Source: CAZLNO01 sp964561005 (lineage in GTDB: Bacteria; Pseudomonadota; Alphaproteobacteria; Kiloniellales; Rhodovibrionaceae). Taken from it: a stretch of DNA of 64,000 nucleotides. This document shows positions 28,319-39,501 of this stretch, one piece after another; positions within the stretch are counted from its first letter, which is position 1; the number at the start of each line of letters is the position of its first letter. The stretch is from positions 8,712-72,711 of the forward strand of contig CAZLNO010000004.1 in assembly GCA_964561005.1 (NCBI GenBank), given 5' to 3'. The translations under genes were made by a program, and so were the position numbers. The notes beneath the pieces are model-generated. The model did not search any database. It was not told the origin of the DNA and saw nothing but the letters and a program-made list of their open reading frames with translations.

Positions 28319-29569
28319 CTACTGGTTCATCATCTCGAAGAACTCGGCGTTGTTCTTGGTCTTGCGCAGCTTGTCGACCAGGAACTCCATGGCGTCGATC
28401 GAGCCCATGGGCTGCAGGATGCGGCGCAGCACGATCATCTTGTTCAGCCGGTTCTCGTCGACCAGCAGCTCCTCGCGGCGGGTGCCGGACGGGCCGACGT
28501 TGATGGCCGGGAAGACGCGCTTGTCGGCCAGCTTGCGGTCCAGGACGATCTCGCAGTTGCCGGTGCCCTTGAACTCCTCGAAGATGACCTCGTCCATGCG
28601 GCTGCCGGTGTCCACCAGCGCGGTGCCGATGATGGTCAGCGAGCCCCCTTCCTCGATGTTGCGCGCCGCGCCGAAGAAGCGCTTCGGGCGCTGCAGCGCG
28701 TTGGCGTCCACGCCGCCGGTCAGCACCTTGCCCGAGGAGGGGACGACGGTGTTGTAGGCGCGTCCCAGACGGGTGATCGAGTCCAGCAGGATGACCACGT
28801 CCTTCTTCGCCTCGACCAGGCGGCGGGCCTTCTGCAGCACCATCTCGGTCACTTGGACGTGGCGCTGCGCCGGCTCGTCGAAGGTGGAGGAGACCACCTC
28901 GCCCTTGACCGATCGCGCCATGTCGGTGACCTCCTCCGGGCGCTCGTCGATCAGCAGCACGATCAGGTAGCAATCCGGGTGATTCGTCTCGATCGCGCGG
29001 GCGAGGTTCTGCAGGATCATCGTCTTGCCGGCGCGCGGCGGCGAGACGATCAGCGCGCGCTGGCCCTTGCCCAGCGGGCTGACCAAGTCGATCACCCGGT
29101 TGGTGATGTCCTTCTGCCCCGTCATCTCGATCTCCAGCTTCTCGTGGGGATAGAGCGGGGTCAGGTTGTCGAAGTTGATGCGGTGGCGCAGCGTCTCCGG
29201 CGCGTCGAAGTTGACCCGGTTGACCTTCAACAGCGCGAAGTAGCGCTCGCCCTTGTTGGGCGAGCGGATCTCGCCCTCGACGGTGTCGCCCGTGCGCAGA
29301 CCGAATCGGCGGATCTGGGATGGGCTGACGTAGATGTCGTCGGGTCCGGGAAGATAGTTCGCCTCCGGCGAACGCAGGAATCCGAAGCCGTCCTGCATAA
29401 TCTCCAGCACGCCCAGGCCATAGATCGAGATGTCCTGCTGGGCGAGCTTTTCGAGAATCGCGAACATCATCTCCTGCTTGCGCAGGGCGCTTGCGTTCTC
29501 GATGTCGAGCTCTTCGGCGTAGGCGAGGAGATCGGCCGGCGATTTGGCCTTGAGGTCTTGCAGATTCAT
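28319..29569 (-). CDS. rho: Transcription termination factor Rho
   Basis: The hexameric RNA helicase that ends transcription. The 416-residue protein has the N-terminal Rho domain ([20 protein letters not shown]), the RNA-binding fold with [15 protein letters not shown], and the ATPase core with [24 protein letters not shown] and [16 protein letters not shown] 29569 gives the standard N-terminus; the open frame upstream has no support. Confidence 0.97.
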   Translation of the reverse strand: MNLQDLKAKSPADLLAYAEELDIENASALRKQEMMFAILEKLAQQDISIYGLGVLEIMQDGFGFLRSPEANYLPGPDDIYVSPSQIRRFGLRTGDTVEGEIRSPNKGERYFALLKVNRVNFDAPETLRHRINFDNLTPLYPHEKLEIEMTGQKDITNRVIDLVSPLGKGQRALIVSPPRAGKTMILQNLARAIETNHPDCYLIVLLIDERPEEVTDMARSVKGEVVSSTFDEPAQRHVQVTEMVLQKARRLVEAKKDVVILLDSITRLGRAYNTVVPSSGKVLTGGVDANALQRPKRFFGAARNIEEGGSLTIIGTALVDTGSRMDEVIFEEFKGTGNCEIVLDRKLADKRVFPAINVGPSGTRREELLVDENRLNKMIVLRRILQPMGSIDAMEFLVDKLRKTKNNAEFFEMMNQ

Positions 29570-30043
29570 GAGCCTGAGTGCAACGGAACCGTAGTGGATC
29601 AGTCGGGAGCCACGGACGATCGTGGCGGTGGGAGCGAGGTTGCCGGAGGTCGGGACGGTTGCCCTGCAACGAGTGTGACCGAAGAAGGCCGTCCGAGGCA
29701 AGTGTTTCCCGGCGGCAAGTGCGTGTCGCCGTCGCGCCGCCACGCGGCGGGTCTGGTGATGCAGCTCGACGCGGTCATGCGCCGCCAGGCGCCTGGCGCG
29801 GCCATGACAACGGAATCAACATCGTTACGATCCGAGTCCGAGCCGCCTGGTCATGCGGCGGCCCGCCACGCCCCGCGCGGCCCGGCGCCGGCCGACGTGC
29901 GGGTCGAACCAGGCGGCGCGGCTCGCCAGGTGCCGGACCCTGGCTTCTGCCAGCCGGTGCCGATGCCGGGAGTCCCGTCCTGTCGCACGTGAATGCGCGC
30001 GGCGCGTGCTCGGTGACGCGCTTTTAAGACGACAATGCGACTC
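29570..30043. other. Intergenic region upstream of rho
   Basis: About 470 bases before rho without a supported gene; open frames here have no ribosome-binding sites or recognisable products. It probably holds the rho promoter and leader. No repeats or terminators were noticed. Confidence 0.4.
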
Positions 30044-30072
30044 TTGCTTTGCACGGAAAAGATGTTTAGATT
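30044..30072 (+). promoter_or_regulatory. Promoter of a candidate small RNA
   Basis: TTGCTT (30044-30049) and TAGATT (30067-30072) are exactly 17 bases apart in an AT-richer stretch. Transcription would start near 30079, right before a 5' hairpin. Confidence 0.55.
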
Positions 30073-30078
30073 ACTCTC

Positions 30079-30334
30079 GAAAGCATGGGGATCGAAGTTG
30101 TCGATTGCCATGCAAAATACACAAACTGGACTTTGGATCGGCAAGCCGACGGGTTGTTCCGGATCGGCGTGAGACAAGGCGCCGGGCATCCTGTCGCGGA
30201 CGGGAGCGCGGTCGCGAGAGACCAGGATCGACGGCGGTCAGGCGTTCATCGTTACCCCTCATCCCCCGAACCCCGCCTGGACCCTGACGGCCGAAATGGC
30301 GTCGCCCTGACCCCCACCAGGGCGGCGCCTTTTT
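30079..30334 (+). ncRNA. Candidate small regulatory RNA, about 256 nt
   Basis: The unit has a sigma70-like promoter, a strong 5' hairpin (30083-30113: GCATGG pairing with CCATGC, then ATCGA with TCGAT) and a classical terminator (30298-30309 with 30318-30329, then five T). No coding frame closes before the terminator, and the only early ATG (30085) lies in the hairpin stem. A C-rich stretch, ACCCCTCATCCCCC (30254-30267), could pair with ribosome-binding sites. No plus-strand gene follows for 4 kb, so it is not a leader. It does not look like tmRNA. 6S RNA or a Rhodospirillales-specific RNA cannot be excluded. Confidence 0.5.
30298..30334 (+). terminator. Rho-independent terminator of the candidate small RNA
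   Basis: A 12-bp GC-rich stem (one T-G pair) with an 8-base loop and TTTTT (30330-30334). The T-run is on the plus strand only, so it does not serve the minus-strand esterase gene next to it. Confidence 0.8.
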
Positions 30335-30367
30335 CATTCGACATCGACGAAGGGCGGGACAGCATCG

Positions 30368-31228
30368 TCACTCCTGGTCGGGGGGAGCGTCGGCGCCGCC
30401 GAAGAGCCGCCAGGCGCGCGCGAGATGGGCCGGCTTGAAGGTGTGGCCGCCGGGGAACAGGCAGAGCTCGAGCAGGCGCCCCTCGCCGGTCTTCCGGCTC
30501 GTGCAGTCGAGACCCCGCGAGCGGCGGGTCGCGACGCGGCGATAGTCGCCGAGCCCCGTCATCATCGCGATCGCGTCCCGGACGTCGCCCTGGTGCGCGT
30601 CCTTGATGGGACGCCCGGCCAGCGGCACCACGCCGTCCTTGGTCCCATGGTAATGGATCAGGCTGACCGGCCCCGCGGGGCAGCTCTCGGGGACGGGCGC
30701 CCAGAAGGTGCCCGACAGCGGCACGAAGCCCAGGAAGCCGTCGCCGCGCCGGCAGGCCAGATGCCAGACCATCATGGCGCCGGACGAAAAGCCCGCGACC
30801 AGGATTCGCGATCGCGGCACGCCGAAACGCGCATCCACGTCCGCGGCCAGGGCCTCGAAGTACGCCAGCTCGTCCACATCTCGCAGGGCGTCCACGCTCG
30901 GTGCGCCGGGAATGTTCCATTCGGGGCCGGCTGCCTGGGCCGCGACCACGGCCACGTCCAGCTCGTTCGCCAGCGCCTTCAGCCCGGCGTTGCGCATTGC
31001 GCCCTCGGCGGTGCCGCGGTAGCCGTGCGCGAAGATGATGGCGCCCCGGAGCGACGCCGCGTCGTCGCTGGCCGGCAGCGCGACCCGGTAACGGCGATCG
31101 CCGATGACGCAGTCGGTGTCGGTGCCGCACGCCGCGGCGGGACGGACCGCGCCTCCGGCCAGCGCGGCGGCCAGCGCGAGAGACAGGATCAGGAGGCGCC
31201 CTGAACGACGACGGTGCCGCGATCGCAT
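30368..31228 (-). CDS. PHB depolymerase-like secreted esterase
   Basis: An alpha/beta hydrolase of 286 residues with an N-terminal signal segment ending RPAAA. The oxyanion region is IIFAHGYRGTAEG, the nucleophile elbow VAGFSSGAMMVW (GFSSG), the acid in YHGTKDGVVPL and the histidine in FPGGHTFKP. This is the pattern of polyhydroxybutyrate depolymerase/feruloyl esterase-like (LpqC) proteins. Secretion argues for an extracellular ester or polymer rather than native granules. It is 129 bases downstream of the binding-protein gene on the same strand. Confidence 0.8.
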   Translation of the reverse strand: MRSRHRRRSGRLLILSLALAAALAGGAVRPAAACGTDTDCVIGDRRYRVALPASDDAASLRGAIIFAHGYRGTAEGAMRNAGLKALANELDVAVVAAQAAGPEWNIPGAPSVDALRDVDELAYFEALAADVDARFGVPRSRILVAGFSSGAMMVWHLACRRGDGFLGFVPLSGTFWAPVPESCPAGPVSLIHYHGTKDGVVPLAGRPIKDAHQGDVRDAIAMMTGLGDYRRVATRRSRGLDCTSRKTGEGRLLELCLFPGGHTFKPAHLARAWRLFGGADAPPDQE

Positions 31229-31308
31229 GATACCCTCGCTTCGCCCGCATGATGGTCCTTTCCGCGCGGGGGCCGGGTCATTGTGCCGCGCAAGGGTCGC
31301 GGCGGCGA

Positions 31309-31340
31309 GCCTTCATCGCGGCGGGCCTTCATCGCGGCGG
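31309..31340 (+). repeat. 16-bp perfect tandem duplication
   Basis: The unit GCCTTCATCGCGGCGG occurs twice head to tail (31309-31324, 31325-31340) in the short space before the binding-protein stop. It looks like a slippage duplication. Confidence 0.8.
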
Positions 31341-31357
31341 GCGCGGCCGTGGCGGGG

Positions 31358-32647
31358 TCAGCGGGCCAGCCGGCAGTCGGTGTCCTCCGCGGCGCGGATG
31401 AGACTCTCTCCGGGGATGACCTTGACCGGGTCCAGGGCGCGGATGCCGTCGGCCGTCATCCCCGCCGTGCGACCCCAGAAGGCGTCCACCGTGGCCTGGT
31501 GGTCGGCGGCGCGGAAGGTGAAGGTGCCGATCGGCGCCGTCATCGCCATGCCGGACAGGGCGGCGGCCACGGCTTCGGCGTCCAGGCTTCCGGCGGCCTC
31601 GATCGCCTGCTTGTAGGCGAAGACCGCGGCGTAGGCGTTGTGGCTGTTGTAGCTGGGCGGCGCTCCGAAACGCGCCTTGTAGGCCGTCACGAAGTCCCGG
31701 TTCGTGGCCGACTCCGGCCCGGCGTACCAGTAGCGCGTACCGGCCCAGACGCCCTCCGGCATCTCCGGCCCCAGGGCGCGCAGCACCTCCACCGCCGCGC
31801 CCAGGGTGAGCATCACCTCGAAGTCCTGGCCGAAGAAGTCGAGTTCCTTGGCCTGCCGCAGGAAGGCGATCAGATCGCCGCCCCACAGCGACACCAGCAC
31901 GCCCTCCGGTCGCTGCGCCAGCACCTCCCGGATCGTCGGTCGGAAATCCGGGGTGCCGAAGGTGGGGAAGTGCGGTTCCAGAAAGCTGGCGTCGGGCCGC
32001 TCGGACCCCAGATAGCCGCGGAAGAACTCCCAGGACTGGTGGCCGAAGGCGTAGTTCGGCCCGATGGTTGTCCACCGCCGCGCCGGCATCCCGGCCGCGA
32101 TGGCGCTGGCGGCGCGCATGTTCTGCGCGATGTTGACGCTGTTGCGGAACACCCAGGTGTTGCACAGCCGGCCGGTCAGGTCCGGCGTCGCGGCGTGGGT
32201 GACGAGCAGGGGCTTGCGCAGGGTGCGCATGAGCGGCGCCACGCCGCGCGCGACGCCGGAGGAATCGATGCCCATCAGCAGGTCGACACCGTCCTCGGAT
32301 ACCAGCCGCCGGATGGCGTTGATGGCCACATTGGCCTTGCCCCCCGAGTCCGCGAGGATCACCTCCAGTTTCCGTCCGAGGACCCCGCCGGAGGCGTTGA
32401 CACGCTCGACGGCGAGCTGGATGCCGTTGCGGGCGAATTCGCCGTACACCCCGAACGGCCCGGACATGATGTAGACCGCCCCGATCCGGATGGGCGGCGG
32501 CTCCGTCTCGGCCTCCGCCGCTGCCTGGACCCGTGCGCTCCAGGCCACCGACACCGCGATGAGCAACCCCAGCAGCGTGCCTCCCAGGCATCGACGGGGC
32601 ACGTCCCATGCCGTCCTGCGCGCGCGCCCTGCCCGGCGACTGGCCAT
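31358..32647 (-). CDS. LivK-type periplasmic substrate-binding protein
   Basis: The 429-residue precursor has an Arg-rich signal peptide (residues 1-42, ending RVQA) and a type 1 periplasmic-binding fold: PIRIGAVYIMSGPFGVYGEF, NGIQLAVERVNASGG, LGRKLEVILADSGG, then YNSHNAYAAVFAYKQAIEAA. This family binds branched-chain amino acids, urea or aromatic acids. No permease or ATPase lies nearby. It starts 32 bases after a sensor kinase on the same strand, so it may be the kinase's ligand-binding partner. GGGAGGAG precedes ATG 32647. Confidence 0.85.
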   Translation of the reverse strand: MASRRAGRARRTAWDVPRRCLGGTLLGLLIAVSVAWSARVQAAAEAETEPPPIRIGAVYIMSGPFGVYGEFARNGIQLAVERVNASGGVLGRKLEVILADSGGKANVAINAIRRLVSEDGVDLLMGIDSSGVARGVAPLMRTLRKPLLVTHAATPDLTGRLCNTWVFRNSVNIAQNMRAASAIAAGMPARRWTTIGPNYAFGHQSWEFFRGYLGSERPDASFLEPHFPTFGTPDFRPTIREVLAQRPEGVLVSLWGGDLIAFLRQAKELDFFGQDFEVMLTLGAAVEVLRALGPEMPEGVWAGTRYWYAGPESATNRDFVTAYKARFGAPPSYNSHNAYAAVFAYKQAIEAAGSLDAEAVAAALSGMAMTAPIGTFTFRAADHQATVDAFWGRTAGMTADGIRALDPVKVIPGESLIRAAEDTDCRLAR

Positions 32648-32679
32648 GTCCGCTCCTCCCGGCCCACTCCAGCCGGCGC

Positions 32680-34248
<1,569 letters not shown>

Positions 34249-34812
34249 GACGCTGACGTGTGAACGCCGGCCTGGCCGGGCGGCGGGCCCGCGGCCCGCG
34301 GCGTTTTTGCTTGTTGCGGCACGAGACGCCGGCGCGACGGCGCATGCCCCTGGGCCGGAGCGTACACGCCGTCCCTCTCCAAAGTGTAAACTGCCGCGTC
34401 GTGGCTGGACGATGTTTCGCACCCGACGGCTGTGGCGCCGGGCGGTGCCTGGGATCGCGCCCTTGTCGCGGCGATGCGGAGAGGGTAGGACAGGCTCTGT
34501 CCGATCGGCTGGGCGTGAGTCTGGCCGATCGCGCAATGCTAAGTTGTTATCGTGGTCCTGGGGTCGAAACATGTAATGGCGGTTTGGCCGGCCGGCGATC
34601 GCTTCGCGCGCGTGGCGACGCGCGCGCGGCCGTATCGGGCCGAGCGGGGGCCTTGTCCCCTTGGGAACGTCGGGGCGACACGCCGCGGCGTAATGGACCG
34701 TTAACCAAGCTTGTTGAACCCTTGCGTCTCGCGCCGGAACGCGCTAGGCCAATACCACGCAACTGGCGTGCGAAATATCGTAAATCATCAACGTTTTGTG
34801 TGAAACTGGACC
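34249..34812. other. Divergent intergenic region between the kinase and cysD
   Basis: 564 bases without a supported gene. It contains a small perfect hairpin (GGACAG-GCT-CTGTCC, near 34,488) and a 20-base imperfect palindrome at 34700-34719 centred on AAGCTT (16 of 20 positions symmetric), a candidate operator 94 bases before cysD. Confidence 0.4.
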
Positions 34813-35607
34813 ATGCAACGGCTGGACGAACTGGAAGCGCAATCCGTCTACATTCTGCGAGAGGCCTATGCCAGCATCGATCCCATCGGGATGCTGTGGT
34901 CGCTGGGCAAGGACTCGAACGTCATGGTCTGGCTGGCCAGGAAGGCCTTCGGCGGCCATGTGCCGTTCCCGGTGATCCACGTCGACACCGGCAAGAAATT
35001 CAAGGAGATGTACGAGTTCCGGGATAGCTACTCGAAGACCTGGAATCTCAACCTGCTGGTGCGCGACTGCCCGCCGATCGAGGAGATCGACCCCACGCTT
35101 CCCAAGGCCGCCCGCTCGGCCGCGCGCAAGACCGAGGGGCTGAAGCGGCTGATCGCCGAGAAGGGCTTTCGCGGCGTTATCGCCGGCATCCGCCGCGACG
35201 AGCAGGCGACCCGCGCCAAGGAGCGCGTGTTCTCGCCGCGCGACGAGACCGGCAAGTGGGACTTCCGCGACCAGCCAATGGAGTTCTGGGACCAGTTCAA
35301 GACCGAGTTTCCGCCGGACGCGCACGTGCGCATCCATCCGCTGCTGCACTGGACCGAGGTCGACATCTGGCGCTACATCCAGCGCGAGAAGATCCCCATC
35401 GTGCCGCTGTACTTCGCCAGGGACGGCAAGCGCTACCGCTCGCTCGGCGACCAGGACATCACCAACCCCATCGATTCGCACGCCACGACCATCGAGGAGA
35501 TCATCGCGGAGCTGGAGGCCACGCGGGCGCCGGAGCGCGCCGGGCGGGCCATGGACCACGAAGCCGAGGACGCCTTCGAGCGCCTCCGCTCGGCCGGCTA
35601 CATGTAG
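34813..35607 (+). CDS. cysD: Sulfate adenylyltransferase subunit 2
   Basis: CysD forms adenylyl sulfate from ATP and sulfate, driven by the GTPase CysN. The PP-loop is LWSLGKDSNVM, followed by HVDTGKKFKEMYEFR, RRDEQATRAKER and HPLLHWTEVDIWRYIQ. At 264 residues it is shorter than E. coli CysD (302) and belongs to a divergent group. cysNC follows after 15 bases. Confidence 0.93.
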   Translation: MQRLDELEAQSVYILREAYASIDPIGMLWSLGKDSNVMVWLARKAFGGHVPFPVIHVDTGKKFKEMYEFRDSYSKTWNLNLLVRDCPPIEEIDPTLPKAARSAARKTEGLKRLIAEKGFRGVIAGIRRDEQATRAKERVFSPRDETGKWDFRDQPMEFWDQFKTEFPPDAHVRIHPLLHWTEVDIWRYIQREKIPIVPLYFARDGKRYRSLGDQDITNPIDSHATTIEEIIAELEATRAPERAGRAMDHEAEDAFERLRSAGYM

Positions 35608-35622
35608 AGGGAGTACGGGGGA

Positions 35623-37533
35623 ATGCCGGTTGCACAGGCCAGTGCGCCCTGGATCGGGCGGGAGCTGTCCAAGCTGGTCGTCGTCGGGCACGTCGACCAC
35701 GGCAAGTCGACGCTGATCGGGCGGCTGCTCTACGATACCGACAGCCTGCCCGAGGGCAAGTTCGAGGAACTGAAGGCGATCTGCGAGCGGCGCGGGATGC
35801 CGCTGGAGTGGTCCTTCGTGCTCGACGCCTTCCAGGCCGAGCGGGACCAGGCGGTCACCATCGACACCACGCAGATCTGGTTCAAGACCGACAAGCGCGA
35901 CTACGTCATCATCGACGCGCCGGGCCACAAGGAATTCCTGAAGAACATGGTGACCGGCGCGGCCAACGCCGACACGGCGCTGCTGGTGGTCGACGCGCGC
36001 GAGGGCGTGCGCGAGCAGACCCGGCGGCACGGCTATCTGCTGCACATCCTGGGCATCCGCCAGGTCGCCGTCGTGGTCAACAAGATGGACCTGGTGGATT
36101 TCGACGAGCGCCGCTTCGCCGAGATCTCCCGCGAGATCACCCAGTATCTGGACAGCATCGGCGTGCAGCCGACCTTCATCGTGCCGATCTCGGCGCGCGA
36201 CGGCGACAACATCGCGCGGCGCTCGGAGCACTCGCTGTGGTACTCGGGCCCGACGCTGCTTGAGGCGCTGGACCGCTTCCAGGTGCTCACGGTGCCGATC
36301 GACCAGCCGCTGCGCTTTCCGGTGCAGGACGTCTACAAGTTCGACGACCGCCGGCTGATCGTCGGCCGGGTGGAATCCGGCATCCTGCGGGTCGGGGACA
36401 CGCTGCTGTTCTCGCCCTCGAACAAGACCGTCAAGGTCCGCTCGATCGAGGCCTGGAGCGTCGATCCGCCGCCGGTGGAGGCGCGCGCCGGGGAGTCCGT
36501 GGCGATCACCCTGGAGGAGCAGATCTTCGTCGAGCGCGGCGAGATCGCCAGCCACGAGGAGAATCCGCCGCGGCTGACGACGGTGTTCAAGGGCCGCGTC
36601 TTCTGGTTCGGGCACACCCCGCTGGTGGCTGGAAAGACGCTGAAGATGAAGCTGGCCACGCGCGAGGCGCGGGTCACCCTGCAGGCGATCGAGAGCGTCA
36701 TCGACACCGACACCCTGGGCGGCCGGGCGTCGGACGAGGTGCATCGCAACGAGGTGGCCGAGGTCGTCATGCGGGCGAAGGAGGTGCTGGCCGTCGACGA
36801 GTTCCGCGACATCATGCGCACCGGCCGCTTCGTCCTGCTGGACGGCTACGACACCGTGGCCGGCGGCGTGCTGTCGATGGAAGGCTATCCCGACCAGCGC
36901 CGCGCGCTGGCGGTGAAATCCACCAACGTCTACAGCGTCGAGCACCGCGTCGCCGCCGAGGCCCGCGCGCAGCGCAACGGCCACCGCGGCGGCATCCTGT
37001 GGTTCACCGGCCTGTCCGGGGCCGGAAAGTCGACCCTGGCGATGGAGGTGGAGCAGATCCTCTTCCGCAAGGGCTATCAAGTCTACGTGCTGGACGGCGA
37101 CAACGTGCGCCGCGGCCTGAATGCCAACCTGGGCTTCTCCCCGGACGACCGGGCGGAGAACATTCGCCGCGTGGGCGAGGCGGCGGCCCTGTTCGCCGAC
37201 GCCGGGTTCATCGTCATCACCGCCTTCATCTCGCCCTACCGGGCCGATCGGGAGCGGGCGCGTGCCGCCGGGCGCGGCGCCTTCCACGAGATCTTCGTCA
37301 GGGCCGATCTGGAGACTTGCGAAAAGCGCGACCCGAAGGGCCTGTACAAGCGGGCGCGCTCGGGCCAGATCCAGGATTTCACGGGCATTTCCGCCCCCTA
37401 CGAGGAACCGATCGATCCCGAGCTGACCGTGGACACGAGTGCTTCGCATGTCGAGGAGTGCACCCAGCAAATCATCGACTATGTGACGCGGACGTTCTCG
37501 CTAGAACGCCAGGAATTGATGTCAGCGGGCTAG
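35623..37533 (+). CDS. cysNC: Fused sulfate adenylyltransferase subunit 1 / adenylylsulfate kinase
   Basis: The N-terminal GTPase (residues 1-440) partners CysD, and the C-terminal kinase (from about 455, with P-loop GLSGAGKST at 463-471) phosphorylates APS to PAPS. The GTPase motifs are closer to elongation factors than to classical Cys[11 protein letters not shown] (21-30) instead of VDDGKST, and [12 protein letters not shown] instead of DTPGHEQY. NKMDLVD and the kinase motif [11 protein letters not shown] are intact. GGGAGTACGGGGG precedes ATG 35623. No PAPS reductase or sulfotransferase is nearby, so the PAPS use is not shown. Confidence 0.92.
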   Translation: MPVAQASAPWIGRELSKLVVVGHVDHGKSTLIGRLLYDTDSLPEGKFEELKAICERRGMPLEWSFVLDAFQAERDQAVTIDTTQIWFKTDKRDYVIIDAPGHKEFLKNMVTGAANADTALLVVDAREGVREQTRRHGYLLHILGIRQVAVVVNKMDLVDFDERRFAEISREITQYLDSIGVQPTFIVPISARDGDNIARRSEHSLWYSGPTLLEALDRFQVLTVPIDQPLRFPVQDVYKFDDRRLIVGRVESGILRVGDTLLFSPSNKTVKVRSIEAWSVDPPPVEARAGESVAITLEEQIFVERGEIASHEENPPRLTTVFKGRVFWFGHTPLVAGKTLKMKLATREARVTLQAIESVIDTDTLGGRASDEVHRNEVAEVVMRAKEVLAVDEFRDIMRTGRFVLLDGYDTVAGGVLSMEGYPDQRRALAVKSTNVYSVEHRVAAEARAQRNGHRGGILWFTGLSGAGKSTLAMEVEQILFRKGYQVYVLDGDNVRRGLNANLGFSPDDRAENIRRVGEAAALFADAGFIVITAFISPYRADRERARAAGRGAFHEIFVRADLETCEKRDPKGLYKRARSGQIQDFTGISAPYEEPIDPELTVDTSASHVEECTQQIIDYVTRTFSLERQELMSAG

Positions 37534-37821
37534 AAGACGAGACCGATATTTATCGAATGTGAACGAAAAGTTCTCTCTATTTTCGTTTGCTTCGCCGGGA
37601 ATTAAGTTGAGGCGCTGGCCGGGTGAGATTCTCCTTGCCCGGCCCATGTCGCCTCGCTAGCCTGCGGGTGTGTCGAGGCAAGCGGTTCGCGCTTTCGGAC
37701 CGTTTGTTTTCCGCGCCCGGAGCAGGACGGGCGTTCCACGGGGGACGCGTCTGGTGCCGGGGGTGGCGGGCCCTGTCGGGCGTGGTCCGGACGGTCCGCA
37801 TCAACTCGGGTGGAACAGGGG
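37534..37821. other. Intergenic region between cysNC and the M23 peptidase gene
   Basis: 288 bases with no supported gene. A perfect 8-bp AT-rich inverted repeat (AACGAAAA at 37562-37569, TTTTCGTT at 37580-37587) lies 28 bases after the cysNC stop and could be a weak terminator or an operator. Confidence 0.4.
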
Positions 37822-39501
37822 ATGACAGCGACCAATCGCGGCTCCGCCTTGTCCCGTCTGCGCCAGGCGTCCCGGGGCCTGTTTCGCGAGCGTCAGCTCC
37901 TTCTTCGCGAGGCGGACCGGGTTCGCAGCCTGCGCCTGTCCCGTGGCCTGCAGCAGACGGCGGCGGCCGGCGCGGTGGTGGCGCTCGTGGCATTGCTCGC
38001 CAGCGGAATCGCCCTGGTCCGGCAGGAGCAGCGCATCGCGGCGCGGCATGCCGAACTGGCGGCACTGCGCCAGAACCAGGCCGATCTGCGGCAGGATATC
38101 GACAGCCTTCGCGCCTATGCGGAGCAGATTGCCGAGGTCGGGCGTGGCGACGGCGATCGGGCGGTGCGGGCGCTCCACGGCGCTGGCGAGACGGTCGGCG
38201 ACCTGCCCGAGGCCCTGGCGCGCGTGGCCGAGGCCGTGGCCAAGGTGGCGGGGCGCACGGCGCGGCTTGGCTCGCGGGCCCGCGAAAGCGAGGCCGCCCT
38301 GGGTGAGGCGGAGGCGCGGCTGGCGCACCAGGCCAGGGTGCGCGCCGAACTGGAGAGCGAGCTGGCGCGGACTCGCGCGGCGCTGGCCAATGCCAGCAAC
38401 GGCCGGGCCGATCTCGGCGGCAAGCTTGCGGAGACGATGGCCGACCTGCGCGCCGCCCGCATCTCGCGCCAGGCCGCCATGCAGAGCCGGTTGAAGGCCG
38501 AGCGCCGGGCGGACGCCCTGGAATCGCGGCTGGTCGAAGCGCGCGGCGCGGAAGAGCGCCTGCGCGGGCGGGTCGCCGGCTTGCGGGAGGAACTGCAGGC
38601 CAGCCGCGCGGCGCGCGCGGCCCTGGTCGACGAGCGCCAGGAGCTGGCCGACAAGGTCGCACGGCTGGAGGAGGCGCTGGGCACCGTGGCCGTCGGGCGC
38701 GACGGTGATCTCGTCGACCGGATTGCCGGGCTTCAGGAAGCCCTGGCCGCGACGGAGCGCGAGCGCGACCGGCTGGTGGCCGAGCGCGAGCGCCTGCTGG
38801 ACCAGACAGACAGCCTGGAGCAGCGGATCACGGCGTTGCTGGAGCGCCAGTCGGGGCTGGTCGAGCACTTCACCGCCCGCACCAAGGACGGGCTGGCGGC
38901 GATCGAGAATACCGTGGAGATGACCGGCCTCGACGCGGACGCGCTGATCGCCCGCGTGAAGGCCGAGGGGCAGGGGCGCGGCGGTCCCTTTGTTCCGGTG
39001 GCCGGCGCGAATATCCCCTATGTCGATCAGGTCGCCGAACTCGATCAGCAGATGGAGCGGCTGCTGACCTTGCAGACGGCTCTTGCCGCGCTGCCGCTCA
39101 CCGCACCGCTGGATGCCTACTGGATCAGCAGCTACTACGGCAAGCGGCGTGATCCCTACAACGGTCGCTGGGCCATGCACGAGGGCCTCGACTTGGCGGC
39201 CCAGGCGGGATCGCCGGTGCAGGCCGCGGCACCGGGAACGGTGGCCTTCGCCGGCTGGAAGAGCGGCTACGGGCGCCTCGTGATCGTCGACCACGGCTAT
39301 GGCGTTCGCACCTACTATGGCCATCTGAAGTCGATTTCGGTGAAGAAGGGTCAGGAAATCGGGCATCGCGCGCGTGTCGGAGAGGTCGGCAGCACCGGCC
39401 GCAGCACGGGGCCTCACGTCCATTACGAGATCCGAATGGACGAGGAGCCCATGGATCCCATGAACTTTCTGAAGGCGGGCAAGCATGTTTTCAAAGGGTA
39501 G
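37822..39501 (+). CDS. M23 (LytM) cell-wall endopeptidase with coiled coil
   Basis: A 559-residue membrane-anchored peptidase that should cut peptidoglycan cross-links. One transmembrane helix is at about residues 45-65. A long Ala/Glu/Arg-rich coiled coil spans about 70-350 and the LytM domain is at the C-terminus. Zinc ligands are His453 and Asp457 in MHEGLDLAAQ and His534 in HVHYEIR (with His532), so the site looks active. GTG 37810 is an alternative start. Its last 17 bases overlap the bactofilin gene, matching the known functional pairing of M23 enzymes with bactofilins in stalked and curved bacteria. Confidence 0.9.
   Translation: MTATNRGSALSRLRQASRGLFRERQLLLREADRVRSLRLSRGLQQTAAAGAVVALVALLASGIALVRQEQRIAARHAELAALRQNQADLRQDIDSLRAYAEQIAEVGRGDGDRAVRALHGAGETVGDLPEALARVAEAVAKVAGRTARLGSRARESEAALGEAEARLAHQARVRAELESELARTRAALANASNGRADLGGKLAETMADLRAARISRQAAMQSRLKAERRADALESRLVEARGAEERLRGRVAGLREELQASRAARAALVDERQELADKVARLEEALGTVAVGRDGDLVDRIAGLQEALAATERERDRLVAERERLLDQTDSLEQRITALLERQSGLVEHFTARTKDGLAAIENTVEMTGLDADALIARVKAEGQGRGGPFVPVAGANIPYVDQVAELDQQMERLLTLQTALAALPLTAPLDAYWISSYYGKRRDPYNGRWAMHEGLDLAAQAGSPVQAAAPGTVAFAGWKSGYGRLVIVDHGYGVRTYYGHLKSISVKKGQEIGHRARVGEVGSTGRSTGPHVHYEIRMDEEPMDPMNFLKAGKHVFKG

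Noticed and set aside
30085..30438. Possible protein starting with MGIEVVDCHAKY
   Set aside because: It lacks a ribosome-binding site, its ATG is inside a hairpin stem, and the frame runs through a strong terminator into antisense of the esterase gene. A small RNA explains the signals better.
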